A stretch of DNA of 47,042 bases from a virus. The stretch is from positions 1-47,042 of the IMG/VR virus record IMGVR_UViG_3300046692_000583, one strand, 5' to 3'. Below the pieces are notes generated by a model, which searched no databases, was not told the origin of the DNA, and saw only the letters and a list, made by a program, of their open reading frames with translations. The position numbers and the translations under genes are program-made. Numbering within the stretch: the first letter of the stretch is position 1; every line of letters begins with the position of its first letter. Positions 40,387 through 47,042 of the stretch are shown here, in pieces.

Positions 40387-40680
40387 ATGACCGAACCAAC
40401 AGAAGCAAAAACCATCGGCCTCACCCCCTTCATCTATTGCGCAGACAAACCGTTGTTCCGCGTCAGCGGGGGCGTTCCTGTCGAAGCAGCTTTGGCGATG
40501 GCATCCGATCTGCTGTTCCTGGCTAAAGCGCTTTCAAAAGACGCGGCTTATGACAGAGAAACCGACCGTTTTTCATGGGCTGCGCACTATTTGACGTCGA
40601 TGGGAAAGGCGGTGATTGACGATGTGGTCAAATCTGTAACACCGCCCCCCGTTAGACCGAGTATGAAAGTCGCCAAATAG
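40387..40680 (+). CDS. DUF3077-type small protein
   Basis: A 97-residue protein with a near-perfect ribosome binding site (GGAGGTGA). The pattern PLFRVSGGVPVEAALAMASDLLFLAKAL followed by a helical FSWAAHYLTSMGKAVIDDV is that of the DUF3077 group, common in several copies in Pseudomonas genomes and of unknown function. It ends with its own terminator. Its long structured leader suggests post-transcriptional control. Confidence 0.8.
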   Translation: MTEPTEAKTIGLTPFIYCADKPLFRVSGGVPVEAALAMASDLLFLAKALSKDAAYDRETDRFSWAAHYLTSMGKAVIDDVVKSVTPPPVRPSMKVAK

Positions 40681-40701
40681 TATTCAATGAGCAGCGCACA
40701 A

Positions 40702-40729
40702 GAAACCCGGCGGATAGCCGGGTTCTTTT
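40702..40729 (+). terminator. Intrinsic terminator after the DUF3077 gene
   Basis: AACCCGGC (40704-40711) pairs with GCCGGGTT (40717-40724), loop GGATA, followed by CTTTT. It lies 21 bases after the stop codon. Confidence 0.85.
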
Positions 40730-40787
40730 AAGAGTATGCGGAGCAGTCAACAATTGTTTAATTGGCCTCCCTATTGCTCCATGGCGA

Positions 40788-40961
40788 TCAAATTGATCCC
40801 GCCAGTGCCTGCGCAACAAGCCGAATGTAATCCCGATCTATGTCAGACACTTCTCTGTACCATGTAAGAAGATTCAACTCATCTTGTGTAAGCTCAGAAT
40901 TTTCGCTGTTGGTTTTATCCCCGCGAAAATGCTCGTTTTCATCCTGATCCAATATGCCCAT
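40788..40961 (-). CDS. 57-residue ORF downstream of the repressor
   Basis: A leftward frame from ATG 40959-40961 to a stop at 40788-40790 encodes an acidic peptide. Its second half (TQDELNLLTWYREVSDIDRDYIRLVAQALAG) resembles the C-terminal tail of many phage and XRE repressors, including this prophage's own (EERLIQQFRTLSDYDQKAVHRIVGAM). It lies 76 bases after the repressor stop in the same direction. It could be a second small immunity-region protein, or the remnant tail of a former repressor. Confidence 0.55.
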   Translation of the reverse strand: MGILDQDENEHFRGDKTNSENSELTQDELNLLTWYREVSDIDRDYIRLVAQALAGSI

Positions 40962-41036
40962 TCCATTAAGTGTATTGCGGACGCAACGTTACTTAGGAGT
41001 GCGGAAAATCAAAACTGAAATCCATCGTAACGAATG

Positions 41037-41426
41037 TTAAATATCGACGAGTTGTTTCTTGGCGCTTGTAAGACTGGTGACTTCGGACATCGCACCAACA
41101 ATGCGATGCACAGCTTTTTGGTCATAATCAGACAGCGTTCTGAATTGCTGGATCAGCCGTTCTTCGGCCTCGTCCAGTCCTTCAACAGCGCGCAGCAAAC
41201 GCCCGCCCGTCAAGACGTACAGGACGTCTACACCGGCCTTGGCCACGGCTGAGAGGTAGACAGAGTCAGCGTTTCGCTCGCCCTTTTCGTAGCTGCCCTG
41301 GGTATTGCGGGTGATGCCTCCCAGTTGCGCAAAGGCTTCTTGATTAAGCCCCAGCCGCGTCCTTTCTTCACGCAAGCGCTCGCCCACGGCAACGTCCAAG
41401 TCTTCATTAGATGCACAACTTTTCAA
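41037..41426 (-). CDS. XRE-family phage repressor
   Basis: A 129-residue protein starting at TTG 41424-41426, preceded by a strong ribosome binding site (AAGGGTGG); no internal Met precedes the domain. Residues 12-68 are a classic HTH: VGERLREERTRLGLNQEAF, then ITRNTQGSYEKGERNADSVYLSAV. The C-terminal helical tail probably mediates dimer contacts; there is no LexA-type self-cleavage domain, so induction must work otherwise (for example by an antirepressor). It is divergent from the Cro/Ner-like gene with a 67-base gap. Confidence 0.88.
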   Translation of the reverse strand: MKSCASNEDLDVAVGERLREERTRLGLNQEAFAQLGGITRNTQGSYEKGERNADSVYLSAVAKAGVDVLYVLTGGRLLRAVEGLDEAEERLIQQFRTLSDYDQKAVHRIVGAMSEVTSLTSAKKQLVDI

Positions 41427-41493
41427 GCTTCCACCCTTTACAGGCCAAAATGTTTGGGCATAATGGCGAAAAATTCAACCCGGATGCCCACGA
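41427..41493. promoter_or_regulatory. Lysis-lysogeny switch region
   Basis: The 67-base gap between divergent repressor and Cro/Ner-like genes must hold both promoters. A small palindrome CCAAA-ATG-TTTGG (41445-41457) is the best operator candidate. I could not define -35/-10 boxes with confidence. Confidence 0.5.
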
Positions 41494-41700
41494 ATGGACA
41501 CTATGCCCGCCCCTCTAACAACGGAGCAAGCCCGAGCAGCACTTGATAGAAGAGGAATCAGCCTCGCCGAGTTCTCTCGCCAGCACGCACTAAACAGCAA
41601 CTTGGTCAGCGATTTGTTGAATGGACGAAAGAAGGGACGCCGTGGCCAGGCTCATCGTGCCGCCGTGTTGCTGGGCATCAAGGAAGGCACAATCGATTGA
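41494..41700 (+). CDS. Cro/Ner-like DNA-binding protein
   Basis: A 68-residue protein. The pattern QARAALDRRGISLAEFSRQHALNSNLVSDLLNGRKKGRRGQAHRAA is a Ner/Cro-like helix-turn-helix frequent in Pseudomonas phages, with the recognition helix around NLVSDLLNG. ATG 41494 has CGGAT upstream; ATG 41503 is the alternative. It is the first gene of the rightward early operon (with Ogr-like, hypothetical and primase genes) and probably turns down the repressor promoter. Confidence 0.85.
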   Translation: MDTMPAPLTTEQARAALDRRGISLAEFSRQHALNSNLVSDLLNGRKKGRRGQAHRAAVLLGIKEGTID

Positions 41701-41748
41701 TGGGCACACGCTCAACCACGTTGTTAGCACAGCGCAAGGATGCACTTA

Positions 41749-42039
41749 GTGAGCACTTACAAACTGGTCTGCCCTCACTGCCAATCCCGAATGCGGATAC
41801 GCACCAGCGAAGGGACCCACATTTTTCTACGCGTTGCTTATCTGCAATGCACCAATGAAGGCTGCGGCTGGTCGGTACGCGCTGAATTCGAAATGACCCA
41901 TGAGATGAGCCCCAGCGGAATGGCCAACCCCACCGTCAAGCTCCCGCTGGCTGATACAGCGTTGCGTCGTGAAGCCATGAAACAAGCCAGCGATCAGCTG
42001 GAACTACTGCCGAACCAAGGACTGGAGACAGCGCCATGA
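41749..42039 (+). CDS. ogr: Ogr/Delta-like zinc-finger late activator
   Basis: A 96-residue protein. The finger is Cys-x2-Cys-x22-Cys-x4-Cys exactly (CPHC to CTNEGC), the Ogr/Delta signature, embedded in STYKLVCPHCQSRMRIRTS. I chose GTG 41749 because AAGGA lies eight bases upstream and the family starts STYKL; ATG 41740 would overlap that site. In P2, Ogr activates the late promoters by binding a dyad near -55. Three matching dyads occur in this prophage, at 16836, 23603 and 28193. The gene overlaps the next one by four bases. In P2 ogr follows D, so the early-operon position here is different. Confidence 0.92.
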   Translation: MSTYKLVCPHCQSRMRIRTSEGTHIFLRVAYLQCTNEGCGWSVRAEFEMTHEMSPSGMANPTVKLPLADTALRREAMKQASDQLELLPNQGLETAP

Positions 42040-42299
42040 CACCCTCCCACAACTCTCATGACTACCGCGCCTGCATGCAGGAAGCCGCTCGGGCCTATCT
42101 GCTGCGACATCGGGCAGAGCACCTGGCTGACTCCGAGCATTTATTCGAAAACGGCGTACGTCACTTGATCGTTGCTCTTGAAGTGCCGGCCAGCCTCGCG
42201 ACGAAGCTGGTGCATTTGGCGTGGAGTGAACTTCAAGGTGACGAGCATCAGCCGCCCTCGCTCGACGCAATCGATTTCGACTTAGCCCGAACGCTGTAA
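42036..42299 (+). CDS. Hypothetical early-operon protein
   Basis: An 87-residue soluble, mostly helical protein beginning MTPSHNSHDYRACMQEAARAYL and rich in His, Leu and Glu. No motif recognised. It is translationally coupled to the Ogr-like gene (ATGA overlap) and followed after 87 bases by the primase gene. Small genes in this position are common in Pseudomonas P2-like phages and have no known function that I can name. Confidence 0.75.
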   Translation: MTPSHNSHDYRACMQEAARAYLLRHRAEHLADSEHLFENGVRHLIVALEVPASLATKLVHLAWSELQGDEHQPPSLDAIDFDLARTL

Positions 42300-42386
42300 C
42301 CCCCGTCCAACACACCTCAACCCCATGCCGCGATGGGTATGGGTGAGGTGCGCTCAAAATTCGAGGTCTCTGAGGGTTTAGTGACA

Positions 42387-45107
42387 ATGGAGCTATCTAA
42401 CGCGCTTCGCGCTGATGTGTTGCAACGGCTTACGGCCGATTACGGATTGAAGCGGCGCCTCAGCACCGATTACATGCGCGGCGGCAAATGCCCCGCCTGC
42501 GGCAAAAAAGAGCTGTACACCCGCCACTCCAATCCTTGGCTGATCATTTGTGGCCGCGAGAGTAAGTGTGGGCAGCGTTGGCACCTGAAGGAGATTTATG
42601 AGGACCTGTTCGACGACTGGAGCAAGCGTGCGCCCTCCTCCGATCAGTTCCCCGCCGCGACTGCCCGCGCCTACCTGGAGTTTGCTCGGGGCTTTCGCTT
42701 TGAGTTAATCCAAGGTTGGTTCACCCAGGAGACGTACTACTCAGGTGAATTGAATGCCGCCAGCGCGACGGTACGTTTTGCGCTGGATCAGGGCGGGTAT
42801 TGGGAGCGGCTGATCGACCGACCGCACCGCTTTGGCAAAATGAAAGCCCGGTTCCAACCGGGTGAAAGTTACCGAGGGACCTGGTGGTGCCCGCCCTGCG
42901 TTGGGTTGCTTGAGGTGAAAGAGCTGTGGATTGTCGAGGGTATCTTCGATGCGATCGCTCTAGCCCATCATGGCATCGCAGCGGTGTCAGCCATGTCCTC
43001 CAATGTATTCCCCGAGACATCACTCAAAGAACTCTCTCGCCACCGCGGAGGAAAGCTCCCCAAACTGGTTTGGGCGCTGGATAACGAACCCGGCGCTCAT
43101 CGCTACACCAAGCGCTGGGTCCGCGAAGCCAGAGCCTTGGGCTACACCTGCGACGCGGCGCAGATCCCGCAACCTGACAACCGCAAGATCGATTGGAACG
43201 ACCTGCACCAGCGCTGGCAGTTCATCGAAGACAGCGGGCAACGCACCGAGCAAGTCGAACAAGACCTCCGGACCGCACGCCACCACGGCGCGCTACTGAT
43301 CGCCGAAAGTGCCGCCGAGAAAGGCGTATTGATGTACGAATGGCGTGAAAGCCATGAGTTTCACTTCGGGTACGAGAACCGTCTTTACTGGTTCAAGATG
43401 GACTTGGATAAATTCAACAAGGCCATGCAGGCGCTGGACACCTCCGAGCGCCATGAGGATCAGCAGCTCACCGACAAGCAGCGCCGGGCCAAAGCATTGC
43501 GGCAGTGCGGTGGCGTTGTGGAAATTGCGAACTGCTATCCCCAGGCCTTGTACTTCCAGCGCAACGACGTCACGGATGAGTCCTGGTACTACTACCGCAT
43601 CGATTTCCCGCATGACGGAGGCAGTGTCAAAAACACCTTCACCGGTGGCCAGGTTGCAGCGGCCAGCGAGTTCAAAAAACGCCTGTTGAGCATGGCTGCC
43701 GGCGCTGTCTTCACGGGAAGCGGCAAACAGCTCGACAAGATCCTTAAGGATCAGCTGTACGGCCTGAAGACTGTCGAGACGATTGATTTCGTGGGCTACA
43801 GCAAGGAATACGGCGCTTATGTGTTTGGTGACGTGGCCATGCGCAATGGGCTGGTTTGCGAAGTGAACAAGGAGGACTTCTTCGAGTTTGGAAAACTGCG
43901 ACTGAAGACGCTGCAGAAGTCGATCAAGATGCAAATTCAGCGGGATCACAAGCAGTACCGGACTGACTGGCTGCCAATGCTTTGGCTGTGTTTTGGCGCC
44001 AAGGGAATCGTCGCCCTGGCGTTCTGGTTCGGCTCACTGTTCGCCGAGCAGATTCGGGCCAAGTACAAATCCTTTCCGTTCTTGGAAGTCACGGGCGAAG
44101 CCGGCGCGGGCAAAACCACGCTGCTTACCTTTCTCTGGAAACTGCTGGGCCGGGAACACGAAGGGTTTGACCCGTCGAAATCGACCCGCGCTGGCCGGCA
44201 GCGAGCCATGGGCCAAGTGTCGAACATGCCGGTGGTGCTGATCGAGGGCGACCGCAACGAGCCGGACAAAGCACACGCCAAAAGCTTCGACTGGGATGAG
44301 CTCAAAGATTTCTTCGGCGGCGGCACACTTGGCACCAAGGGTATGAAAACCAGCGGTAACGAAACATATGAACCGCCGTTTCGCGGCGTCATTGCCATCA
44401 GCCAGAACGCTGATGTCAGCGCGTCGGAAGCGATCCTGACCCGGATTATCAAGTCGCACTTCGCACGACCAGAAGTGACCACCGAAAGTCGCGCGGCCGC
44501 TGACAATCTCAACGTGATCCCGGTTGAACAGCTCAGCCACTTTCTGGTGCTGGCGGTTCGTGCAGAACCACAAGTCATGGCGAAATTCGATGAGCGCGTG
44601 CTGGTGCACGAACAGCGCCTACGCAAGCTCAAGGAAATCCGTGTTGAGCGGATCATCAAAAACCACAGCCAGATGATGGCCCTGGTCGATTGCCTATGCC
44701 TGATCTGCCCACTGGATGAGAACCAGGTGGTGACGACTCACCAGCAACTTACCGCCATGGCTCTGGAGCGGCAATCCGCGATCAGCGCTGACCACCCTCT
44801 GGTTGCCGAGTTTTGGGAGGTCTACGAATACCTCGAAAGCCTGGGCGAAGGTCCGCAGGTCAATCACAGCGCCGACCCGAAACTTATCGCTATCAATCTG
44901 AACGAGTTCGCAGAGAAAGCGGGTGAGCATCGACAGAGCCTTACCGACCTCAAGACGTTGCGCGCGTTGCTGGTCGATAGCCGCAGCCACAAGTTACTGG
45001 AAATCAATAAAGCCATTTACAGCGCCGTTCGCGCTTCCCAAGCGGCGAACAACCCGATGATGAAGAAACCAACCACCGTGCGCTGCTGGGTATTCCAGAA
45101 CGCGTAA
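42387..45107 (+). CDS. Primase-helicase replication protein (Toprim + P-loop ATPase)
   Basis: A protein of about 906 residues with three parts. At the N-terminus is a zinc ribbon (CPAC at 35-38, then a Cys pair near 53-59). A Toprim-type primase core follows, with IVEGIFDAIALAHHG (about 182) and WALDNEPGA (about 229). In the C-terminal half is a P-loop helicase with GEAGAGKTT (570-578) and VVLIEGDRNE as Walker B. This primase-helicase fusion is analogous to P4 alpha and differs from the rolling-circle gpA of P2, so replication of this phage is probably not P2-like. I set the start at ATG 42387 after GAGGG; the frame opens at 42333. Confidence 0.9.
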   Translation: MELSNALRADVLQRLTADYGLKRRLSTDYMRGGKCPACGKKELYTRHSNPWLIICGRESKCGQRWHLKEIYEDLFDDWSKRAPSSDQFPAATARAYLEFARGFRFELIQGWFTQETYYSGELNAASATVRFALDQGGYWERLIDRPHRFGKMKARFQPGESYRGTWWCPPCVGLLEVKELWIVEGIFDAIALAHHGIAAVSAMSSNVFPETSLKELSRHRGGKLPKLVWALDNEPGAHRYTKRWVREARALGYTCDAAQIPQPDNRKIDWNDLHQRWQFIEDSGQRTEQVEQDLRTARHHGALLIAESAAEKGVLMYEWRESHEFHFGYENRLYWFKMDLDKFNKAMQALDTSERHEDQQLTDKQRRAKALRQCGGVVEIANCYPQALYFQRNDVTDESWYYYRIDFPHDGGSVKNTFTGGQVAAASEFKKRLLSMAAGAVFTGSGKQLDKILKDQLYGLKTVETIDFVGYSKEYGAYVFGDVAMRNGLVCEVNKEDFFEFGKLRLKTLQKSIKMQIQRDHKQYRTDWLPMLWLCFGAKGIVALAFWFGSLFAEQIRAKYKSFPFLEVTGEAGAGKTTLLTFLWKLLGREHEGFDPSKSTRAGRQRAMGQVSNMPVVLIEGDRNEPDKAHAKSFDWDELKDFFGGGTLGTKGMKTSGNETYEPPFRGVIAISQNADVSASEAILTRIIKSHFARPEVTTESRAAADNLNVIPVEQLSHFLVLAVRAEPQVMAKFDERVLVHEQRLRKLKEIRVERIIKNHSQMMALVDCLCLICPLDENQVVTTHQQLTAMALERQSAISADHPLVAEFWEVYEYLESLGEGPQVNHSADPKLIAINLNEFAEKAGEHRQSLTDLKTLRALLVDSRSHKLLEINKAIYSAVRASQAANNPMMKKPTTVRCWVFQNA

Positions 45108-45137
45108 CGGCTCAATTCAGTTGAAGGAACAACCGCA

Positions 45138-45413
45138 ATGAAAACTCTGTTCGTCCTGATGGCTCAATACAACGGCCAAGTGGTCATCCCCCTGGACCGG
45201 GTCTGCAAGGACTACTTCACCCACCTCACCACTGACATGTTTCAGCGCAAGGTGATGGCAGGACAAATCAAAATTCCGATCACACGAATGGAGGCGAGCC
45301 AGAAGAGTGCCAAAGGCGTCCACATCACCGATCTTGCGGAGTATCTAGATGTGCAGCGCGCCGCTGCGATTAAAGAGTGCAATCAACTGACCAGCGCGCT
45401 TAGGAGGGGCTGA
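45138..45413 (+). CDS. prtN: PrtN-family regulator
   Basis: A 91-residue protein beginning MKTLFVLMAQYNGQVVIPLDRVCKDYF and ending in a helical AAIKECNQL segment. It is the pattern of pyocin activator PrtN, a small winged-helix DNA-binding family. In P. aeruginosa PrtN activates pyocin genes. In prophages the family often stands beside an integrase and may act as excisionase (inference). It converges on integrase 2 with one base between stop codons. Confidence 0.88.
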   Translation: MKTLFVLMAQYNGQVVIPLDRVCKDYFTHLTTDMFQRKVMAGQIKIPITRMEASQKSAKGVHITDLAEYLDVQRAAAIKECNQLTSALRRG

Positions 45414-45414
45414 G

Positions 45415-46539
45415 CTATTTCAACACTCTGGCGCCAAGTGCCACCGGCGCCAGCAAGATTTTATCCTTCCATTCCCACTTCACATAGGGATCACCTCGGC
45501 CACGCAAATGGGTGTAGCGGCGCATTGAGTTCCAGTCTCGATGCCCTGAAACACTTGCCACCCGAGGGATGTCCCAGTCCATTTCGAACAGTCGGCTTAC
45601 GCCTTCGTGCCGCAGGTCATGAAAGTTCAGGTCTTCTATTTCAAGAAACTGGCAGGCCCTTGTCCAGGATGCAGAGATTGACCCGGCATCATAAGGAAAG
45701 ATCTCGAGTCGCTCTTTGGGCATAGTTTGAAGAATGGCCCAGGCTTCTGGCGGCAAATGGCACCAGACGTCATTGCCAATCTTCTGCCCGGGGTTTTTCA
45801 TATCACGAACCAGTACCCGATAGCCGACCTCATCCAGATCGGCCCATAGAATCCGTGTGATTTCCTCTTGGCGACGAGTGGAAAACAACGCGAACCCGGC
45901 GACTTTAAGCATATTGATAGCTGTCGGACGTCGTGTCTGGATACCCTGAAAGTGCGTCAGCAGCCGATCCAGTTCATCCAACGTAGGACGACGGTCGCGT
46001 TCGCGACTGCGCATGTTGTAGCCAAGTTTCTTCAGTACCTTTCGGGCATCACCCATCGCCTGCGAATCAACTTCATATCCCCAGGCAGGGCGAGCCACTG
46101 AAAGCACCGCGCCCAAGTGGGATAGATCGTTACCGGCCGTCTGCGGTTTGACGTCTCCGCCCTCATCACTCATCCGCCACAGCGCATACTCCACCAACTT
46201 CTGACTGTTGATGTCTTTGTCGTGCAGCTCGCCAAGATAGGACTCGCCGATGGCATTGAGCGTGGCGAGCTTGGTTTTGCCCAGCGGCCGCACTTTCTTC
46301 ATTTCGTCTAAGTAGCGCTCGATCATCTCCTTGACCGTCGCACCCGTGCGGCTTGCTCGCTCGATAGCGCCTGGTTGGTCCAGCTCGGTCTCGCGATTTC
46401 GAACCCAGGCCTTGGCGGCCTCTTTTCGGGCGAAGGTCTGGCTCTCTTGGTAAACTTGGGCACCGTTGCGAACCAGGCGTATTTGCGCCGTGTAGCTGAC
46501 GCTCCCGTCGGTGCGTTTCCTTGCTCTGATCGTGGCCAT
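45415..46539 (-). CDS. int: Tyrosine-type site-specific integrase of element 2
   Basis: A 374-residue protein from ATG 46539 (MATIRARKRTDGSVSYTAQIRL); the frame opens at 46662 but the extra residues cross the arm repeats and are not family-like. The N-terminal arm-binding domain is followed by a SAM-like domain. The catalytic part has Arg in STRRQEEI (about 217), the KIGNDVW segment, HDLRHE (about 312), GHRDW (about 335) and Tyr in RYTHL (about 344). The gene starts 170 bases from the core site in dusA and reads away from it, as integrase 1 does. Confidence 0.95.
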   Translation of the reverse strand: MATIRARKRTDGSVSYTAQIRLVRNGAQVYQESQTFARKEAAKAWVRNRETELDQPGAIERASRTGATVKEMIERYLDEMKKVRPLGKTKLATLNAIGESYLGELHDKDINSQKLVEYALWRMSDEGGDVKPQTAGNDLSHLGAVLSVARPAWGYEVDSQAMGDARKVLKKLGYNMRSRERDRRPTLDELDRLLTHFQGIQTRRPTAINMLKVAGFALFSTRRQEEITRILWADLDEVGYRVLVRDMKNPGQKIGNDVWCHLPPEAWAILQTMPKERLEIFPYDAGSISASWTRACQFLEIEDLNFHDLRHEGVSRLFEMDWDIPRVASVSGHRDWNSMRRYTHLRGRGDPYVKWEWKDKILLAPVALGARVLK

Positions 46540-46546
46540 GGTCACC

Positions 46547-46597
46547 TGGTACAATTGCAAAATGGACTGGTACATTGTACCAACCACTGGTACAAAA
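46547..46597. promoter_or_regulatory. Four TGGTACA arm-type repeats between integrase 2 and dusA
   Basis: TGGTACA occurs at 46547, 46568, 46576 (inverted, forming TGGTACA-T-TGTACCA) and 46588. GTACCA copies at 7078 and 7089 mark the other end of the element. They are probably arm sites for integrase 2 or sites for PrtN acting as excisionase. The int and dusA promoters would overlap them. Confidence 0.7.
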
Positions 46598-46640
46598 CGC
46601 CGATTTACCCCCGAAAACAGCCTCAAAAACGTAGAGCAAA

Positions 46641-47042
46641 ATGATACAGAATCTTGCTGCAACCCCCGTAAATACTAGCTCTGCGCTGTCTAGGCGGTTT
46701 AGCGTTGCGCCCATGATGGATTGGACCGATCGCCACTGCCGTTTCTTCCTGCGCCTGCTCTCCAAACACGCCCTCCTCTACACCGAAATGGTCACCACCG
46801 GCGCGCTCCTAAACGGCGATCACGACCGCTTCCTGCGTCACAACGAAGCCGAACACCCGCTTGCCCTGCAACTCGGCGGCAGTGTCCCGCTGGACCTGGC
46901 GATGTGCGCGCGCATGGCGCAGGAGCACGGTTACGACGAGGTGAATTTGAATGTCGGCTGCCCGAGTGATCGGGTGCAGAACAATATGATTGGTGCGTGC
47001 CTGATGGGGCATCCGCAGTTGGTGGCCGATTGTGTGAAGGCG
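46641..47042 (+). CDS. dusA: tRNA-dihydrouridine synthase A (partial, with element-derived N-terminus)
   Basis: The frame from ATG 46641 reads [20 protein letters not shown], then [18 protein letters not shown], and continues to the window edge (134 codons seen). PMMDWTD and [11 protein letters not shown] are DusA signatures; [12 protein letters not shown] is the FMN-site motif of the family. DusA reduces uridines at positions 20/20a of the tRNA D-loop. The first ~20 residues and the promoter come from element 2, since they lie left of the attachment core. Function should be preserved. Confidence 0.92.
   Translation, partial: MIQNLAATPVNTSSALSRRFSVAPMMDWTDRHCRFFLRLLSKHALLYTEMVTTGALLNGDHDRFLRHNEAEHPLALQLGGSVPLDLAMCARMAQEHGYDEVNLNVGCPSDRVQNNMIGACLMGHPQLVADCVKA
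46705..46726 (+). repeat. Attachment site at the right end of element 2 (within dusA)
   Basis: The core ATGATGGATTGGAC (46713-46726) encodes MMDW(T) of DusA and repeats 7008-7021. Integration here keeps the dusA frame intact and adds an element-derived N-terminus. Confidence 0.9.

Larger units (their letters stand above)
7008..46726. mobile_element. Element 2: P2/phiCTX-like prophage integrated at dusA
   Basis: About 39.7 kb is bounded by two copies of the 14-base core ATGATGGATTGGAC, within a 22-base match that differs at 2 positions. Between them lie a complete P2-type head and contractile-tail gene set in the order Q P O N M L X R S V W J I H G FI FII E T U D, then control and replication genes and an integrase beside the right attachment site. 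The arrangement (integrase far from D, cargo next to cos) resembles phage phiCTX more than P2 itself. Cargo sits at the cos end, between X and R, between S and V, and downstream of D. The lysis cassette is not found. Confidence 0.92.

Noticed and set aside
1-47042. tRNA genes as integration targets
   Set aside because: I saw no tRNA-like sequence next to either integrase; both attachment cores match dusA instead.

Overview
The window looks like chromosomal DNA of a Pseudomonas species, probably of the fluorescens/putida kind. Supporting signs are moderately high GC in the core genes, a dusA gene at the right edge, a PrtN-family gene, and DUF6957- and DUF3077-type small proteins. Almost everything shown is mobile DNA inserted at the 5' end of dusA (tRNA-dihydrouridine synthase A). 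Two integrated elements stand in tandem there. Element 1 enters from the left, is only partly seen (1 to about 7021) and ends with a tyrosine integrase beside an attachment site. Element 2 (about 7008 to 46726, roughly 39.7 kb) is a P2/phiCTX-like prophage ending with its own integrase beside dusA. The same 14-base core, ATGATGGATTGGAC, lies at 7008-7021 and 46713-46726. Each integrase end also carries a substitute start for dusA, so the tandem insertion leaves an orphan dusA N-terminus at 6981-7049 and a functional-looking fusion from 46641.

Element 1 (1-7021): a leftward run of small genes (Phd-like antitoxin, unknowns, a DUF6957 protein, a metallophosphoesterase), a rightward HTH regulator, about 1.9 kb with no convincing gene, a likely excisionase, a terminator and integrase 1.

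Element 2, left to right: cargo (GIY-YIG/T5orf172 protein, unknown protein, deaminase fusion); a putative cos site at 11576-11594; a two-gene AAA ATPase/partner unit between cos and the portal gene; P2-type head genes Q P (leftward) and O N M L X (rightward); two AT-rich leftward genes where the lysis cassette should be; R S; a leftward DUF4062 gene; V W J I H G-like, FI FII E/E' T U D. After D come a Com/cytosine-methyltransferase pair, a glycine-zipper membrane protein, a possibly SOS-controlled gene pair, a TacA/TacT toxin-antitoxin module lying between two copies of a ~129-bp repeat, a decayed hicB, and a DUF3077 gene behind a structured leader. The control and replication end holds a repressor (TTG start), a divergent Cro/Ner-like gene, an Ogr-like zinc-finger activator, a primase-helicase, PrtN and integrase 2.

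The virion genes look complete and share P2 late-control logic. Three dyads TGT(G/A)-N11-TACA lie upstream of O, V and FI and fit the Ogr-like protein. A T TTT TTG slippery site joins E to E'. I find no holin, endolysin or spanin, so the prophage appears able to build and package particles but not to lyse by any recognisable means. The best candidates for undescribed biology are the ATPase/partner pair, the two genes replacing lysis, the DUF4062 moron, the deaminase fusion, and the RNA leader with interleaved stems.
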